DNA from: Balneolaceae bacterium
GTDB taxonomy: Bacteria; Bacteroidota; Rhodothermia; Balneolales; Balneolaceae
Length of the DNA stretch: 64,000 nucleotides
NCBI GenBank assembly: GCA_034521495.1
Contig: JAXHMK010000009.1
Coordinates: 298,501 to 362,500, forward strand
Direction: 5' to 3'
Position numbers and translations under genes: made by a program. Numbering within the stretch: position 1 is the stretch's first letter; the number at the start of each line of letters is the position of its first letter. Of this stretch, positions 1 to 9,863 are shown piece after piece. The notes beneath the pieces were generated by a model. That model was not told the origin of the DNA, did not search any database, and saw nothing but the letters and a program-made list of their open reading frames with translations.

Positions 1-947
1 TCATTGTAGAAGTTTAAGTTTGTGATCGGTCCCCACTCTACATCATAAGAGTAAGAGATGCCAAGTGTGGCAATCCATGCATCTGTGGAAACTTCGTATG
101 GAATGGCATAAGCTCCCATAAAAACAGTGCTTAAGTCTTCTCCCACATCATTTTGGGCGTCCATGCCATAAAACAATATTTGGGGCAGAATATTAAAGTT
201 TCCGGTGTTTATGTCGGCATGGAGCGAAAACGCATATTGGTTATCAAACTCATCCCGTACGCTGTTGTAAAGCTGTCCATACTGTATAGATGCTCCCAAT
301 TCGCTGGCACCAAACTTATATGCCGATCTTATGTTGAACTGGTTGCGTTCGGTAAGTGTGGAATTTGCTCCGGGTATAACATCGTAGGAGTACCGTCCGG
401 GTCCGCCGGTACCGAATGAAGCTGGAGGTCCCTCTGGTTCTGCCTGGAAGAAATAGGCAAAATCCCACTGAAATTTATCGGTGTTGTGGGTGATTTTCAG
501 GCCCATGTCGTGATCGTCTTCAAGCCCCACATAGTAGGGAAGGCTGAACCACCAGTTATGGGAGTTGTATTGTATGTTACCAAAAGGCACTTGTGTAACC
601 CCAAGCTGGCCTTGTGTAGATTCAGTAAAGTTGTATTCAAGCCATCCCTGTTTAATAAAATGTGTACCAAAGGTTGGATAAAAGCGATATTCAAAATTAA
701 GCCCGATTCCCCCCGGATTGTCATATATCATATTAACCCGCCAGGTATCCATGGTGAATGAGGATTTTGTTGCATCAATATCGCTTTCATAGTTCTGGAG
801 AATCATATTAAACCGAAGTGCTCCGCCAACATGCAGGCTCGGTTCTTCATCCTCCGACTGGGCGAATGAGATCGCTGGGATGGTTGAAAATAGAACGATT
901 GAAAAGATGAGAAAGAAGAGAAAAAAATTACCGTAGAGTTTTTTCAT
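1..947 (-). CDS. Porin-like outer-membrane beta-barrel protein, C-terminus cut by window edge
   Basis: The frame is open from an ATG at 947 to the window edge, giving about 315 residues with no stop. The N-terminus is a clear Sec signal peptide: a KK pair, a long hydrophobic stretch, then an AISFAQ-type cleavage site near residue 30. The rest alternates short aromatic/hydrophobic stretches with Gly/Asn/Asp turns, as in transmembrane beta strands. The layout recalls OprO/OprP-like phosphate-selective porins and similar OM proteins, but I see no motif that fixes the substrate. The missing C-terminus should carry the terminal aromatic residue of an OM barrel. The location is inferred to be the outer membrane. 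It has no co-oriented neighbour in the window. Confidence 0.7.
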   Translation of the reverse strand, partial: MKKLYGNFFLFFLIFSIVLFSTIPAISFAQSEDEEPSLHVGGALRFNMILQNYESDIDATKSSFTMDTWRVNMIYDNPGGIGLNFEYRFYPTFGTHFIKQGWLEYNFTESTQGQLGVTQVPFGNIQYNSHNWWFSLPYYVGLEDDHDMGLKITHNTDKFQWDFAYFFQAEPEGPPASFGTGGPGRYSYDVIPGANSTLTERNQFNIRSAYKFGASELGASIQYGQLYNSVRDEFDNQYAFSLHADINTGNFNILPQILFYGMDAQNDVGEDLSTVFMGAYAIPYEVSTDAWIATLGISYSYDVEWGPITNLNFYN

Positions 948-1705
948 CAAGGAATTAATTTTTCTTTTTATTTATAAGGTTAGTTAAAGCAGTATTAGCC
1001 TGTAAATAGTTGATAAATATTGCCTTTTGATCTATAAAATCCAAAGAAGTGGACCGTATACTTAGAGTATTAGATGTACAATGCCATTGTGTATGATTAT
1101 TTAATAAATAAAAGATTTAATATTAAAAAATTTAGTTATTATTTCTATTCAGATAAATAATAAAAAGCAAAATAAAGATTTCGCAAAAATTATCTGCACT
1201 AAGATCGGGTAGCTTGAGATTAAGGGAAGGGAAGTCTGATTTAACCATTTAGTATGCAATAAGTTACTCGAATTGTATCATCTGTATAGATCTTATTTGA
1301 TCAGCGCATCAGTACTTTAAAAGAGCTTTTCGTCTGCTGGCAGCAACAACATTCAGGTGATAAGAAATCAGCTTTTGTGAGTGTGGGATTTCTCTTAAAG
1401 TGGTTTAATTTCCCAACCCTCTGGATCGGAAAAGATTAAAGTCCACCTTCCCACGAAGTGCTCCCTTCGGAAGAAGGGGAAAAGCGAGCAGAGTGAGCAG
1501 GGGGGATCATGTTCTACGTTTTGTATTGTCCAGACCTTGGTTCTGAGGCACAGGAGTTCATCCCCCATTGCCCCCTTTGAAGGGGGACACTTCACAATAA
1601 GGGCATAGATTGTTAAAAAAAATTTGGATTATAAGTAGATACCTCGTGTGCTCTGCCATTAGGTAATTCATTAACAAACCCACATCTTGTAAATGTTGAA
1701 TTGAT
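948..1705. other. Long intergenic region with GC-rich repeat debris
   Basis: About 750 bases contain no convincing gene; the open frames at 1395-1845 look like noise. The part near the porin start is very AT-rich. From about 1440 to 1590 it becomes G/C-run rich, with CCCCCTT-TG-AAGGGGG forming a 7-bp hairpin at 1571-1586 and an imperfect CCGAAG/CTTCGG-type hairpin near 1456-1475. This resembles the dispersed palindromic repeats seen elsewhere in the window. Confidence 0.5.
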
Positions 1706-3337
1706 TTACTCCTCATCCATGTAAGGATATCTCCAATCTTTAGCGGGAACCCGGGTTTCCTTGATCGATTGTGCGGACAACCATCGAAGCATATTGATGA
1801 TACTTCCGGCCTTATCATTTGTACCGGATTTTCGCGATCCACCAAACGGTTGTTGGCCTACAATTGCAGCGGTTGGTTTATCATTCACATAAAAATTACC
1901 GGCTGATTGCTTGAATCGCTTCGCCATCTTATTGAGGGCGTATCTGTCTTGTGCGAAGATGGCACCCGTAAGAGCAAACGGAGATGTGTTATCACAAATA
2001 TCTAATGTATCCTCGAAATCCTCATCCTCGTAAACATAGATAGTCAATACAGGGCCGAAGATCTCCTCTTCCATCGTTTTAAATGTCGGGTTGCTGGTGA
2101 GGATAACAGTTGGATCAACAAAAAAGCCTTCCGAGTCATCATACGTACCCCCCGCCAGGATCTCTGCGTCATCGGCCTCTTTGGCATAGTCGATATAGCC
2201 CGTGATCTTATCAAACGCCTTTCGGCTGATGACCGCTCCCATGAAGTTGGTGAAATTCGTTACATCACCAACGTTAATTTTGGATACTTCTTCGAGGAAT
2301 GGCTCTTTGAAATCCGGCCAGATCGATTTGGGAATATACATGCGTGATGCGGCTGAACATTTTTGTCCCTGGTATTCGAAAGCAGCCCGCAGTGCAGCTA
2401 CCACCATTGCATCGGTATCGGCGGTGTTGTGTGCAAAAATAAAATCTTTACCGCCGGTTTCTCCTACAATTCGCGGGTAGGTTTTATAGGTGTCGATATT
2501 TTCACCGATCGTCTTCCATAGATGATTAAATGTTCCAACGGACCCGGTAAAGTGTAAACCAGATAGGTCGGGACTCTCTAAAACCGGATCACCAACGTCT
2601 GCTCCTTCACCCGGCAGGAAATTGATAACACCATCAGGCAAACCGGCCTCCTGTAATATTTTCATCACAAAATAGTTCGAATAAACGGATTCCGGCGAAG
2701 GCTTCCAAAGCGACACATTCCCGCACATGGCCGGAGCAGATGGTAAATTTCCTGCAATTGCTGTGAAGTTGAACGGGCTAACTGCAAACACAAATCCTTC
2801 CAGCGGCCGATATTCGACTCGATTCCACATGCCATCGGGAGAATAGGGCTGTTCGGCCATAATCTTTGACAGATACCACGGGCCAAACCTCAGAAAATCC
2901 GCAAGTTCACCAACTGCTTCAATTTCAGATTGGTGTGGTGTTTTAGACTGCCCCAACATAGTAGAGGCGTTCATTGTGTAGCGCCAGGGACCGGTAATTA
3001 AGTCTGCTGCTTTCTGAAAAATTGAAACCCGTTCCTGCCACGGCATATTTGCCCACTCTTTTTGAGCTTCAAGGGCAGCATTAATAGCCATGTTTACTTC
3101 CTTCTCTCCACAATAATGAACGGTGGCCAGTTTGTGATCGTGCTTGTGGGGCATCACCACATCAGCCGTTCGTCCGGTTTTAACTTCCTTTCCATTGATA
3201 ATTGCAGGAATCTCAATTTCCTGGTCCTGCAACTCCGTTAATTTCTGCTTGAGTTTCTTTTTTTCCGGAGATCCCGGTTCATATGCATTATACGGTTCGT
3301 TCTTTGGCTCCTGGATGTTGAAATAGGCATTCGGCAT
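1706..3337 (-). CDS. pruA: L-glutamate gamma-semialdehyde (1-pyrroline-5-carboxylate) dehydrogenase
   Basis: This enzyme oxidises glutamate-5-semialdehyde, in equilibrium with pyrroline-5-carboxylate, to glutamate with NAD+, the second step of proline catabolism in the cytosol. At 543 residues it matches the stand-alone P5CDH length. The aldehyde dehydrogenase fold is visible throughout: an SPFNF motif near residue 187, the general base Glu293 in VGETGGK, the catalytic Cys327 in GQKCSAASR, and an EEIFGPVL motif near the C-terminal third. The characteristic P5CDH N-terminal extension, rich in Pro/Glu, is present. No proline dehydrogenase gene is adjacent, so the pathway partner lies elsewhere. 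The start is the ATG at 3337. Nothing is missing or broken. Confidence 0.95.
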   Translation of the reverse strand: MPNAYFNIQEPKNEPYNAYEPGSPEKKKLKQKLTELQDQEIEIPAIINGKEVKTGRTADVVMPHKHDHKLATVHYCGEKEVNMAINAALEAQKEWANMPWQERVSIFQKAADLITGPWRYTMNASTMLGQSKTPHQSEIEAVGELADFLRFGPWYLSKIMAEQPYSPDGMWNRVEYRPLEGFVFAVSPFNFTAIAGNLPSAPAMCGNVSLWKPSPESVYSNYFVMKILQEAGLPDGVINFLPGEGADVGDPVLESPDLSGLHFTGSVGTFNHLWKTIGENIDTYKTYPRIVGETGGKDFIFAHNTADTDAMVVAALRAAFEYQGQKCSAASRMYIPKSIWPDFKEPFLEEVSKINVGDVTNFTNFMGAVISRKAFDKITGYIDYAKEADDAEILAGGTYDDSEGFFVDPTVILTSNPTFKTMEEEIFGPVLTIYVYEDEDFEDTLDICDNTSPFALTGAIFAQDRYALNKMAKRFKQSAGNFYVNDKPTAAIVGQQPFGGSRKSGTNDKAGSIINMLRWLSAQSIKETRVPAKDWRYPYMDEE

Positions 3338-3533
3338 AGTCCTTTATATAAGCTTAAAGTGTTTGTTTTTTCTGAATGAAAGATAACGGTTTCTCATCGA
3401 TTTTGAAGGATAAACCTTCCGTCCAGTTGATTGAGGTTATAAAAACAAGAGAGGAGAGAAAGTCATTCGATAGTGACAGTTCATTGATAATCAGATGTCA
3501 TAAACAAGAATGATTCTGCCAGCCGTAAGTTAA

Positions 3534-3572
3534 GGGGGCACAAGTGACGCTTCGCTTAACACTTGCGCCAGT
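3534..3572. repeat. REP-like element, third copy of the family that flanks the transposase at 56 kb
   Basis: A G-run followed by GGCACAAGTG, a spacer, and CACTTGCGCCAGT forms a CAAGTG/CACTTG hairpin. The outer parts (GGGGGCACAAG at the left, TTGCGCCAGT at the right) match the REP sequences at 56260-56288 and 56972-57000, while the stem and loop differ. It lies between pruA and the CBM9 gene. Confidence 0.6.
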
Positions 3573-3625
3573 CGGCGGCTATATCTGAATTCTTTGTTTT
3601 AAACACTCATCCGATGATTTCCTAT

Positions 3626-5914
3626 TTAAAACCGATGTGTATACGAAATCTTGATTGCCCCGCTTCGCTGAAGAGTTCGGAAGCGGCTGAGCTGATCCTC
3701 CTCCAGCCAATTGTGGTTGTACACGAGGTAGAGGTCTGAACCGGGAGTAATAATCCACCTTAGGCGATTATTCGTGGCAAGCAGCTGGCTTAGATTATCG
3801 TACTGTATGTTGGTTGTGAAAAAGAGTGAATTGGTGAAGTCCATATTGGCTTCAAACCGGAACAGATCCGTAGAAAAACTTCCTTCAGCTAAATCTACAT
3901 CGGTTCGAACATATTCAGGGGTAAGTTCGAGCCCAGTGAAAGGACGAAGACTTAGATTCAGGCCATATTGAGTTCGGGTACCGGACCAAAATCCACCCGA
4001 TTCAAACTCGGCTCCGAAAGACACTTTCCTGTATGAAGCTGTTTGTAGTTCGGCAGAGGCCGTCCAGGTTACGTAATCATCAACAGGGATAATGATAGAA
4101 TTGTCCCGCCGGATATCGAACGGAAACTCCAGTCGCTCGTAATTTCTTGAAATATCAAAAGCCATCTCGTCACCACTCATGAACGAGATATTAAAAAGAG
4201 TAAATCGTATTTCCTGGGTTAGCAGCTCAAAATCAAGATCTGTCAGATGTTCAAACCGAATTTCCCATTCCACCTGCTGAAAAACATCACTTTCCGGGAA
4301 TTGTGGTGAATATGAGATTGAGGGCTGAAAACGGCGAAAGGCATTTCTGGGTGTAAACCCAACGGCCGGGTTGTATGCATCTCCAAATTCCCGGTAAGAC
4401 ATCAGGCCTGCCCAGGGTTGATTCGGATAATTTATACGAAACCCACGGGTGGTTCGATCCCAAAATTCAGAAGTATCATCGTTTGCCAGGGGAGAGTTGT
4501 GATAGACAAAAAACGCCTGAAACTGAAGATTTTTATCTTCCCTGAAGGTAGAAGTACTCAACTCCAGGTCGGCTCCGATTGTATGGCGATCCTGTAACTC
4601 AAGTTCTCCACTTCTATCTCCATCTGTGGCCCGCCGGGTATAAATCATGCCTATAGTACTTTCGCTGCCGATATTCCGCTTGACCCGGGCAACCGAAAAA
4701 TTTTCAGGACGGATGTCACGCTGTTCACCTGTGCGAACATGCAGAAAAGCGAGGTTATAGGGACCGGAGTTGCCAAGCAGCCGCGCTCCATAGGTAATTG
4801 GAATGGGCTGCCCTTCCTGCAATCCAATTCTGCGGCTGAAATATGGATTTACCCTGCTTGCCGGTGCAAATTCGTAGATGTTGGAGCCCTCCAGGAAGAA
4901 GTCTCGCTGTTCGGGAAACTGAACAGCAAATCGTGTTAAATTTACAATACGCTGATCCACTTCGGCTTCAGCAAAATCGGTATTGAATGTAAGGGAGGCT
5001 TTCAGGCTGGGGGTGATACTGTAGTTGATATCCAGTCCTCCGTCCAGATCGGTATCGGTTTCGTCACCTTCGGCAAGTTTTTGTTCGTTGCCGGTTAGGA
5101 TTCCAAATGGTTTTACCTCCAGTCCCAAACCCTGAGACATTCCGGTAAGTCCTGTAAGTAATCCGCCATCCTGTGGCCGGTCAATTCCCTGGTTTCGTTG
5201 ATATCCGGTCCACAGAACCGTTTCACTTTTTCGTCGAATCACACGCATAAAATTCACTCCCCAGGTATCACTTTCGGGATCGAAGTTGAGTGATCGGAAT
5301 GGAATTTTAATCTCTGTAGTCCAGCCAATTTCGTTAATGGTGGCTTTCGCATCCCAAATTCCATCCCAATTTAGATTAATGGATTGCCCCTGACCCGTAG
5401 TGATGAGCCCGTCGGTTCGAAGAGCATTGGGATTTACCTCCATGAAATAGGCGTTGCGCTGATCGTTGAACGTATCAAAAAACCAGGTAAACCGTTCATC
5501 AGCTACAATTCGTACATCTCTGCGTCTTTGGGTCGCTTTAATCCTGGACGGATCGCTGTCATACAATATGACGCCCATGTATAGGTACTCGTCATCGTAA
5601 GCAATTCGCACTTCGGTCTTCTCGGTGGCCGGATCTCCCTCATTGGGTTCCTGCTGCCGAAAGCCGGTGGCTGCGGGAACGCGTTTCCAAAACTCTTCAT
5701 CTACTTTTCCATCAAAAATAAACTTCTCGGTATTTTCCAGACGCAGAGCTCGTATCTCTTTTTTTATACGGTTCTGAGAGAGTAGATCTGCAGGTAACAG
5801 GATCGAGAATATGAAAAATATGGCAAAACAGGTTTTTACTTTACTACCCGCAAATGAAGCAGCGTTGCTACGTGTTAGATTTTTGTTGAGCAACCAGGAT
5901 TTTTTAGTGTTCAA
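3626..5914 (-). CDS. Exported CBM9-like / DUF5916 beta-barrel protein
   Basis: The protein has 762 residues. A hydrophobic export signal ends around residue 46 (AIFFIFSILLPADLLSQ). A carbohydrate-binding family 9-like module follows at about 55-240, recognisable from FDGKVDEEFWKRVP, the pattern around EVRIAYDDEYLYMGV and TEIKIPFRSL. The remaining 500 residues are aromatic, turn-rich beta sequence ending in SYTHRF, as expected for an outer-membrane barrel and for DUF5916. Families with this architecture are widespread in Bacteroidota-like bacteria, and a role in glycan or peptide handling is only guessed. The gene is monocistronic. The start is the first in-frame ATG, and the N-terminal 25 residues before the hydrophobic core are unusually long, so the true start could be internal. 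Confidence 0.8.
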   Translation of the reverse strand: MNTKKSWLLNKNLTRSNAASFAGSKVKTCFAIFFIFSILLPADLLSQNRIKKEIRALRLENTEKFIFDGKVDEEFWKRVPAATGFRQQEPNEGDPATEKTEVRIAYDDEYLYMGVILYDSDPSRIKATQRRRDVRIVADERFTWFFDTFNDQRNAYFMEVNPNALRTDGLITTGQGQSINLNWDGIWDAKATINEIGWTTEIKIPFRSLNFDPESDTWGVNFMRVIRRKSETVLWTGYQRNQGIDRPQDGGLLTGLTGMSQGLGLEVKPFGILTGNEQKLAEGDETDTDLDGGLDINYSITPSLKASLTFNTDFAEAEVDQRIVNLTRFAVQFPEQRDFFLEGSNIYEFAPASRVNPYFSRRIGLQEGQPIPITYGARLLGNSGPYNLAFLHVRTGEQRDIRPENFSVARVKRNIGSESTIGMIYTRRATDGDRSGELELQDRHTIGADLELSTSTFREDKNLQFQAFFVYHNSPLANDDTSEFWDRTTRGFRINYPNQPWAGLMSYREFGDAYNPAVGFTPRNAFRRFQPSISYSPQFPESDVFQQVEWEIRFEHLTDLDFELLTQEIRFTLFNISFMSGDEMAFDISRNYERLEFPFDIRRDNSIIIPVDDYVTWTASAELQTASYRKVSFGAEFESGGFWSGTRTQYGLNLSLRPFTGLELTPEYVRTDVDLAEGSFSTDLFRFEANMDFTNSLFFTTNIQYDNLSQLLATNNRLRWIITPGSDLYLVYNHNWLEEDQLSRFRTLQRSGAIKISYTHRF

Positions 5915-6120
5915 ACTACTGAACCGGTTTTCTAAATTAACGTAATACTTGAACTCTTTAAAATTAACGATTTATTAAAGTGTACGGAGTAAATTTGAGT
6001 AAAATATGAAGCCGGGTACGCCATCCATAATTTTTAGGATCTCAAAAATGGTGGTTTTTTAAGAGAAGATGGTTTTGAGTAATTTTACCTTATAAAAATC
6101 CCAAAATTTAATGTATTCCC

Positions 6121-7867
6121 ATGTTTCATATTCTTCTCATCTTATCTATTCTTTTCGTTCAGTCTCCGCAATCCACTGCGGAGGAACAGCTTCAGATGAT
6201 TTTTGATGATCACTGGGAATACAGCCTTCAGACTAATCCCATCTTTGCCACCAGCCAGGGTGATGACCGGTTTAACGATCAGCTTCCCGAAACAGGATTG
6301 GATGCGATGGAGGAGAATTACGAGAAGTCGAAAGAGTTCCTGTCTCGCTTGCATAAGATATCAAGAGAAGAGCTGAGTAGTGAGAGTCGCATCAATTACG
6401 ATATTTTTGAAAATCAGCTTGAAGGTTCGATTTGGGCGTATGAATTGAACCATCATCTGCTTCCGCTGAATGGGTGGTGGGATTATCACGCTTCATTTGC
6501 AACTCTGGGCGATGATGTTCCACTTGAAACAGTGGAGGATTATGATAACTACCTGAGCCGGCTGGAGGAATTTCCTGATTATAACGGCGGCTACATCGAA
6601 CGGATGAGAAAAGGAATTGAGCTGGGGATTATGCGTCCGCAAGATTGTTTTTGATGATTACGTGGCATCGATCGAAGCGCTGATTACCGAGTCATCGGAA
6701 GAACATCGATTGTATGAGCCGTTTAAGGAATTTCCGGACAGTTTTAGTGAGGAAGAGAAGCAGCGGCTGACGAATCACGCAAAAGAAGTGGTCGGTGAGA
6801 TTGTGATTCCCGAATATCAGCGGCTGCGTGATTTTTTGGTTGATGAATACATCCCGAATACAACCGAAACGATTGGAATTACGGAAATTCCGGGTGGAGA
6901 GGAGTATTATAATTATTTGATTCAGGATCATACCACGATTGATATTACGGCTGATGAAGTCCATCAAATCGGGCTGGATGAGGTTGCACGAATTCGAGGG
7001 GAGATGATGGAGATTGTTAAATCCGAAGGCTACGGGGATGATTTTGACGCTTTCGTGGAATTCCTCCGCACGGACGATCAGTTTTACGCCGAAACACCTG
7101 AGCAGCTATTGAAGGAGACAGCTTACGTTCTGAAAACTATCGATGGGAAACTGCCGGAACTTTTTAAAACGTTGCCGCGGCTTCCCTACGGAATTGAACC
7201 GATTCCCGATTATCTTGCGCCGCGAACAGCTACGGCTTACTACAGCCGCGGAGATGCAGATGGAACCCAAGCCGGAACCTACGCCGTAAACACATATGAT
7301 CTGGATAGCCGACCGCTTTACGAAATCCCAGCGCTTTCACTGCATGAAGCCGTGCCGGGTCACCATCTGCAGATTGCCCTGCAACAGGAGTTGGAGGATT
7401 TGCCCAAATTCAGAACCACAGCCAGTTATACCGCTTTTACCGAGGGTTGGGCACTCTATGCCGAACGCCTGGGAGAGGAGATCGGGATGTACGAAACGCC
7501 TTATAAAAAATTTGGTCAACTGAGTTACGAGATGTGGCGGGCTCTCCGCCTCGTGGTGGATACCGGCATGCACGCCAAAGGCTGGAGCCGCGAGGAAGCC
7601 ATTCAATACATGGCAGACAATTCTGCTCTGTCACTTCATAACATCCGCTCGGAAGTCAACCGCTACATCTTCTGGCCGGGACAGGCACTGGCGTATAAAA
7701 TGGGAGAAATCAAAATCCGTGAGTTGCGAGCGATGGCCGAAGAAAAACTGGGAGAGAACTTTGACCTCCGCGAATTTCACGATGTGGTTTTACTCAGTGG
7801 AAGTATTCCGTTGAATGTGTTGGAGGGGAATGTTGAGAAATGGATTGAATCAGTTGGCGGGGAGTAG
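6121..7867 (+). pseudogene. DUF885 family putative metallopeptidase, split by a one-base frameshift
   Basis: Two frames together encode one roughly 580-residue DUF885 protein. The first (6121-6654) supplies the signal peptide (HILLILSILFVQS) and the N-terminal helical part and ends ...GIMRPQDCF. The second continues without overlap in homology from AAGATTGTT at 6641 (KIVFDDYV...) to 7867. Reading CGT CCG, skipping C6640, then AAG restores the expected RPKIVFDD. The metal-binding HEAVPGHHLQ motif (HExxxGHxxQ) lies at about 7343-7372 in the second part. Related proteins are exported zinc-dependent peptidases of poorly defined substrate. With the shift as written, the product lacks the active site. 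It is either a recent pseudogene or a one-base assembly error, and all other positions look intact. Confidence 0.85.
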
Positions 7868-8338
7868 TAGGCAGTTTTCAGTTGACAGTAAACAATTTTT
7901 CTCGTTTCACCGCTCTGCTGTGAAACGTATCAGACCAGCATTGTGGTAAGATTTCTAACCAGCAAAATAAATTATAAAATTTTGGTCATTCAACTCCATA
8001 AAATTCAATCGCGAAAGAACTAAATACCTGGTATTATCTCATAAAAAAAGTGCAGCTTTAAATGGAGCGTCAGAATGAGGAAAATAAAGCCAATCTTTTT
8101 GAGCCAACTCTTTCCTACTATTCGCATTAATAAGAGGTATGTATCTGTGACTCAAACATCTACAACACAGATGTATACACCCATTTGCCGATAAAAATTT
8201 TGGGGCTACGCTCAATTCTATTTGTCTTACCGACAGATTGTTGGAGCAATCACGTGCTATCTCAGCGCAACCATTCCTCTCGAATTTTTATTCGGCCAAT
8301 CAACAAAATCATAAAAATTAAAACAGATCATCTATATC
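7868..8338. other. Intergenic region, nothing recognised
   Basis: These 470 AT-rich bases lie between the DUF885 gene and a lipoprotein gene. I see no RNA gene, strong terminator or repeat. The open frame beginning at 8185 is out of frame with the lipoprotein, lacks protein character and is dismissed. Confidence 0.4.
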
Positions 8339-8806
8339 ATGAAGTATTATTACCAGAATTGTTTACAATCCTCAATCATAAAATCTTTTGCCATGTTAAT
8401 GGTATTTGGACTAATGACATCTGTGCTTGCCGGATGCAGTTCCTCTACATCTGCAAACGAAGAGGATAAAGATTCCGAAAAACAGACCCGAACGTTTGAC
8501 CTGATTCTTGCCGCCGATGGTTCCACAGTAGTTGGAACAGCCACAACTGAAATCATCACAGAGGATGACGATGCCTATATCGAAGACGGATTCTTTATCA
8601 CGCTCGATATTTCTGGTTCGGAATTCGATCCCCCCTTTGATATCGATATGAACACGAACTCCGGCTTCTGCGGCACATGGGACGTTCAGGATGGAGAAAA
8701 AGCCGAAATGCCTTGTGATTATGAGGAGTTTCTGTCCGATCCTGGCGAGTTGATTGTCACTTCCGAAGATGGTGACGGGGTGGAGGCGTATACTGTGGAA
8801 TCGTAA
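8339..8806 (+). CDS. Hypothetical acidic lipoprotein
   Basis: The 155-residue protein has a type II signal peptide: a hydrophobic core MLMVFGLMTSV followed by the lipobox LAGC with the acylated Cys at residue 33. Ser-rich and acidic sequence follows, typical of a lipoprotein linker. The mature domain (about 45-155) is strongly acidic and beta-rich and has two further cysteines, in GFCGTWD and MPCDYEE, that could form a disulfide. I do not recognise a family. The gene stands alone, with about 470 bases upstream free of genes and a convergent terminator downstream. It is probably anchored in the inner or outer membrane, facing the periplasm or surface. Confidence 0.75.
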   Translation: MKYYYQNCLQSSIIKSFAMLMVFGLMTSVLAGCSSSTSANEEDKDSEKQTRTFDLILAADGSTVVGTATTEIITEDDDAYIEDGFFITLDISGSEFDPPFDIDMNTNSGFCGTWDVQDGEKAEMPCDYEEFLSDPGELIVTSEDGDGVEAYTVES

Positions 8807-8988
8807 GTGAATTTTACCGCTATTAAAAACGAGTCGGCTTTTATTCAACTTCTAATCGGTTTGGCTTGATCAGCTGACTTTGGACGCTATGATCGTCTCA
8901 TTGAGTTATGCTAATGTTCTCTGTTGGGAGCAAAGAGTATATTGGCAGCATCTTAATGAAAAAACGTGTTTCATATTTATGACGCAGG

Positions 8989-9023
8989 ATAAAAAACCCC
9001 GCCGGATTGTAATGGGCGGGGTT
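8989..9023 (-). terminator. Rho-independent terminator of the PfpI gene
   Basis: AACCCCGCC (8995-9003) pairs perfectly with GGCGGGGTT (9015-9023) around an 11-base loop. On the minus strand the stem is followed by a T-run (8989-8994), so it ends transcripts coming from the PfpI gene at 9047-9634. Confidence 0.85.
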
Positions 9024-9046
9024 GAATAGAAGTATAAATTTGCAGT

Positions 9047-9634
9047 TTAATCGGCGTGTGTAATTTCGGTTCCGAGAACTTTTAGAAATTCAGCCAGCCA
9101 TTTCTGATGTCCGGGCCAGGCCGGTGAAGTAACCAGGTTTCCGTCAACCACGGCTTCGGTTGGCGGGACCTCTTTATAGTTGGCTCCGGTTAGCTCCATC
9201 TCCGGTCCGCAGGCGGGATAAGCAGTCAGCGTTTTCCCTTCAATACCACCGACTGCAGCTAAAATTTGCAACCCGTGACAGATGGCAGCAATAGGCTTGT
9301 CTTCCTCTACAAAATGGCGAACCATTTCAATGACACCCTCATTGAGCCGCAGATATTCCGGTGCGCGACCGCCGGGCAATACCAGTGCATCATACTCTTC
9401 CGGGTTAACATCATCGAAAGTAAAATTCAATGTAAAATTGTGGCCGGGCGTCTCCTTGTAGGTCTGATCTCCTACGAAATCGTGAACGGCTGTGGGGCAC
9501 TGGTCTCCCTCTTTCTTGTCCGGACAAACAGCATGAACCGTATGGCCAACCATCTGCAGTGCCTGGAACGGAACCATGGTTTCCAGATCTTCGCCATAAT
9601 CTCCTGCAATCATCAAAATTTTTTTTGCTCCCAT
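9047..9634 (-). CDS. DJ-1/PfpI family protein
   Basis: This 195-residue single-domain protein is of the DJ-1/PfpI (class I glutamine amidotransferase-like) superfamily. The nucleophile-elbow cysteine is Cys119 in [10 protein letters not shown], with His120 beside it, and the conserved acid is Glu15 near the N-terminus in [15 protein letters not shown] at about 84-89 is the other hallmark. Members include protein deglycases, chaperones and intracellular peptidases, and sequence alone does not choose among them; a stress or damage-repair role is likely. AGGAG sits 7-11 bases upstream of the ATG at 9634, one of the few clear Shine-Dalgarno sites here. A strong terminator follows, so it is monocistronic. 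Confidence 0.9.
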   Translation of the reverse strand: MGAKKILMIAGDYGEDLETMVPFQALQMVGHTVHAVCPDKKEGDQCPTAVHDFVGDQTYKETPGHNFTLNFTFDDVNPEEYDALVLPGGRAPEYLRLNEGVIEMVRHFVEEDKPIAAICHGLQILAAVGGIEGKTLTAYPACGPEMELTGANYKEVPPTEAVVDGNLVTSPAWPGHQKWLAEFLKVLGTEITHAD

Positions 9635-9804
9635 AATAATAACTCCTCTTTTTTTTGGATTGATCTTTTCATGTCTTTAAAAAACATACCGATTGCCAAG
9701 AACATTCGTTTTGCAAAGGGTTCGTCCCCGGTTAAATGGACGGATGGAACAGAATGAGTTTGAATTCAATAAACCGGGTTGGTTGCAGAACTGGCAGAGC
9801 CAAC

Positions 9805-9840
9805 ATAAAAAAAGGCTTCTGATCGTAAAATCAGAAGCCT
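9805..9840 (-). terminator. Rho-independent terminator of the betaine transporter operon
   Basis: An 11-bp perfect stem (AGGCTTCTGAT at 9813-9823 with ATCAGAAGCCT at 9830-9840, six-base loop) is followed on the minus strand by a T-run. It lies 24 bases after the stop of the substrate-binding protein gene, the last gene of the operon. Confidence 0.9.
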
Positions 9841-9863
9841 GTAAGATCTGTACGGAAAGTGAA

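Noticed and set aside
8185..8469. Frame overlapping the start of the lipoprotein gene
   Set aside because: The lipoprotein frame at 8339 has a clear lipobox; this alternative frame has none and ends inside it.
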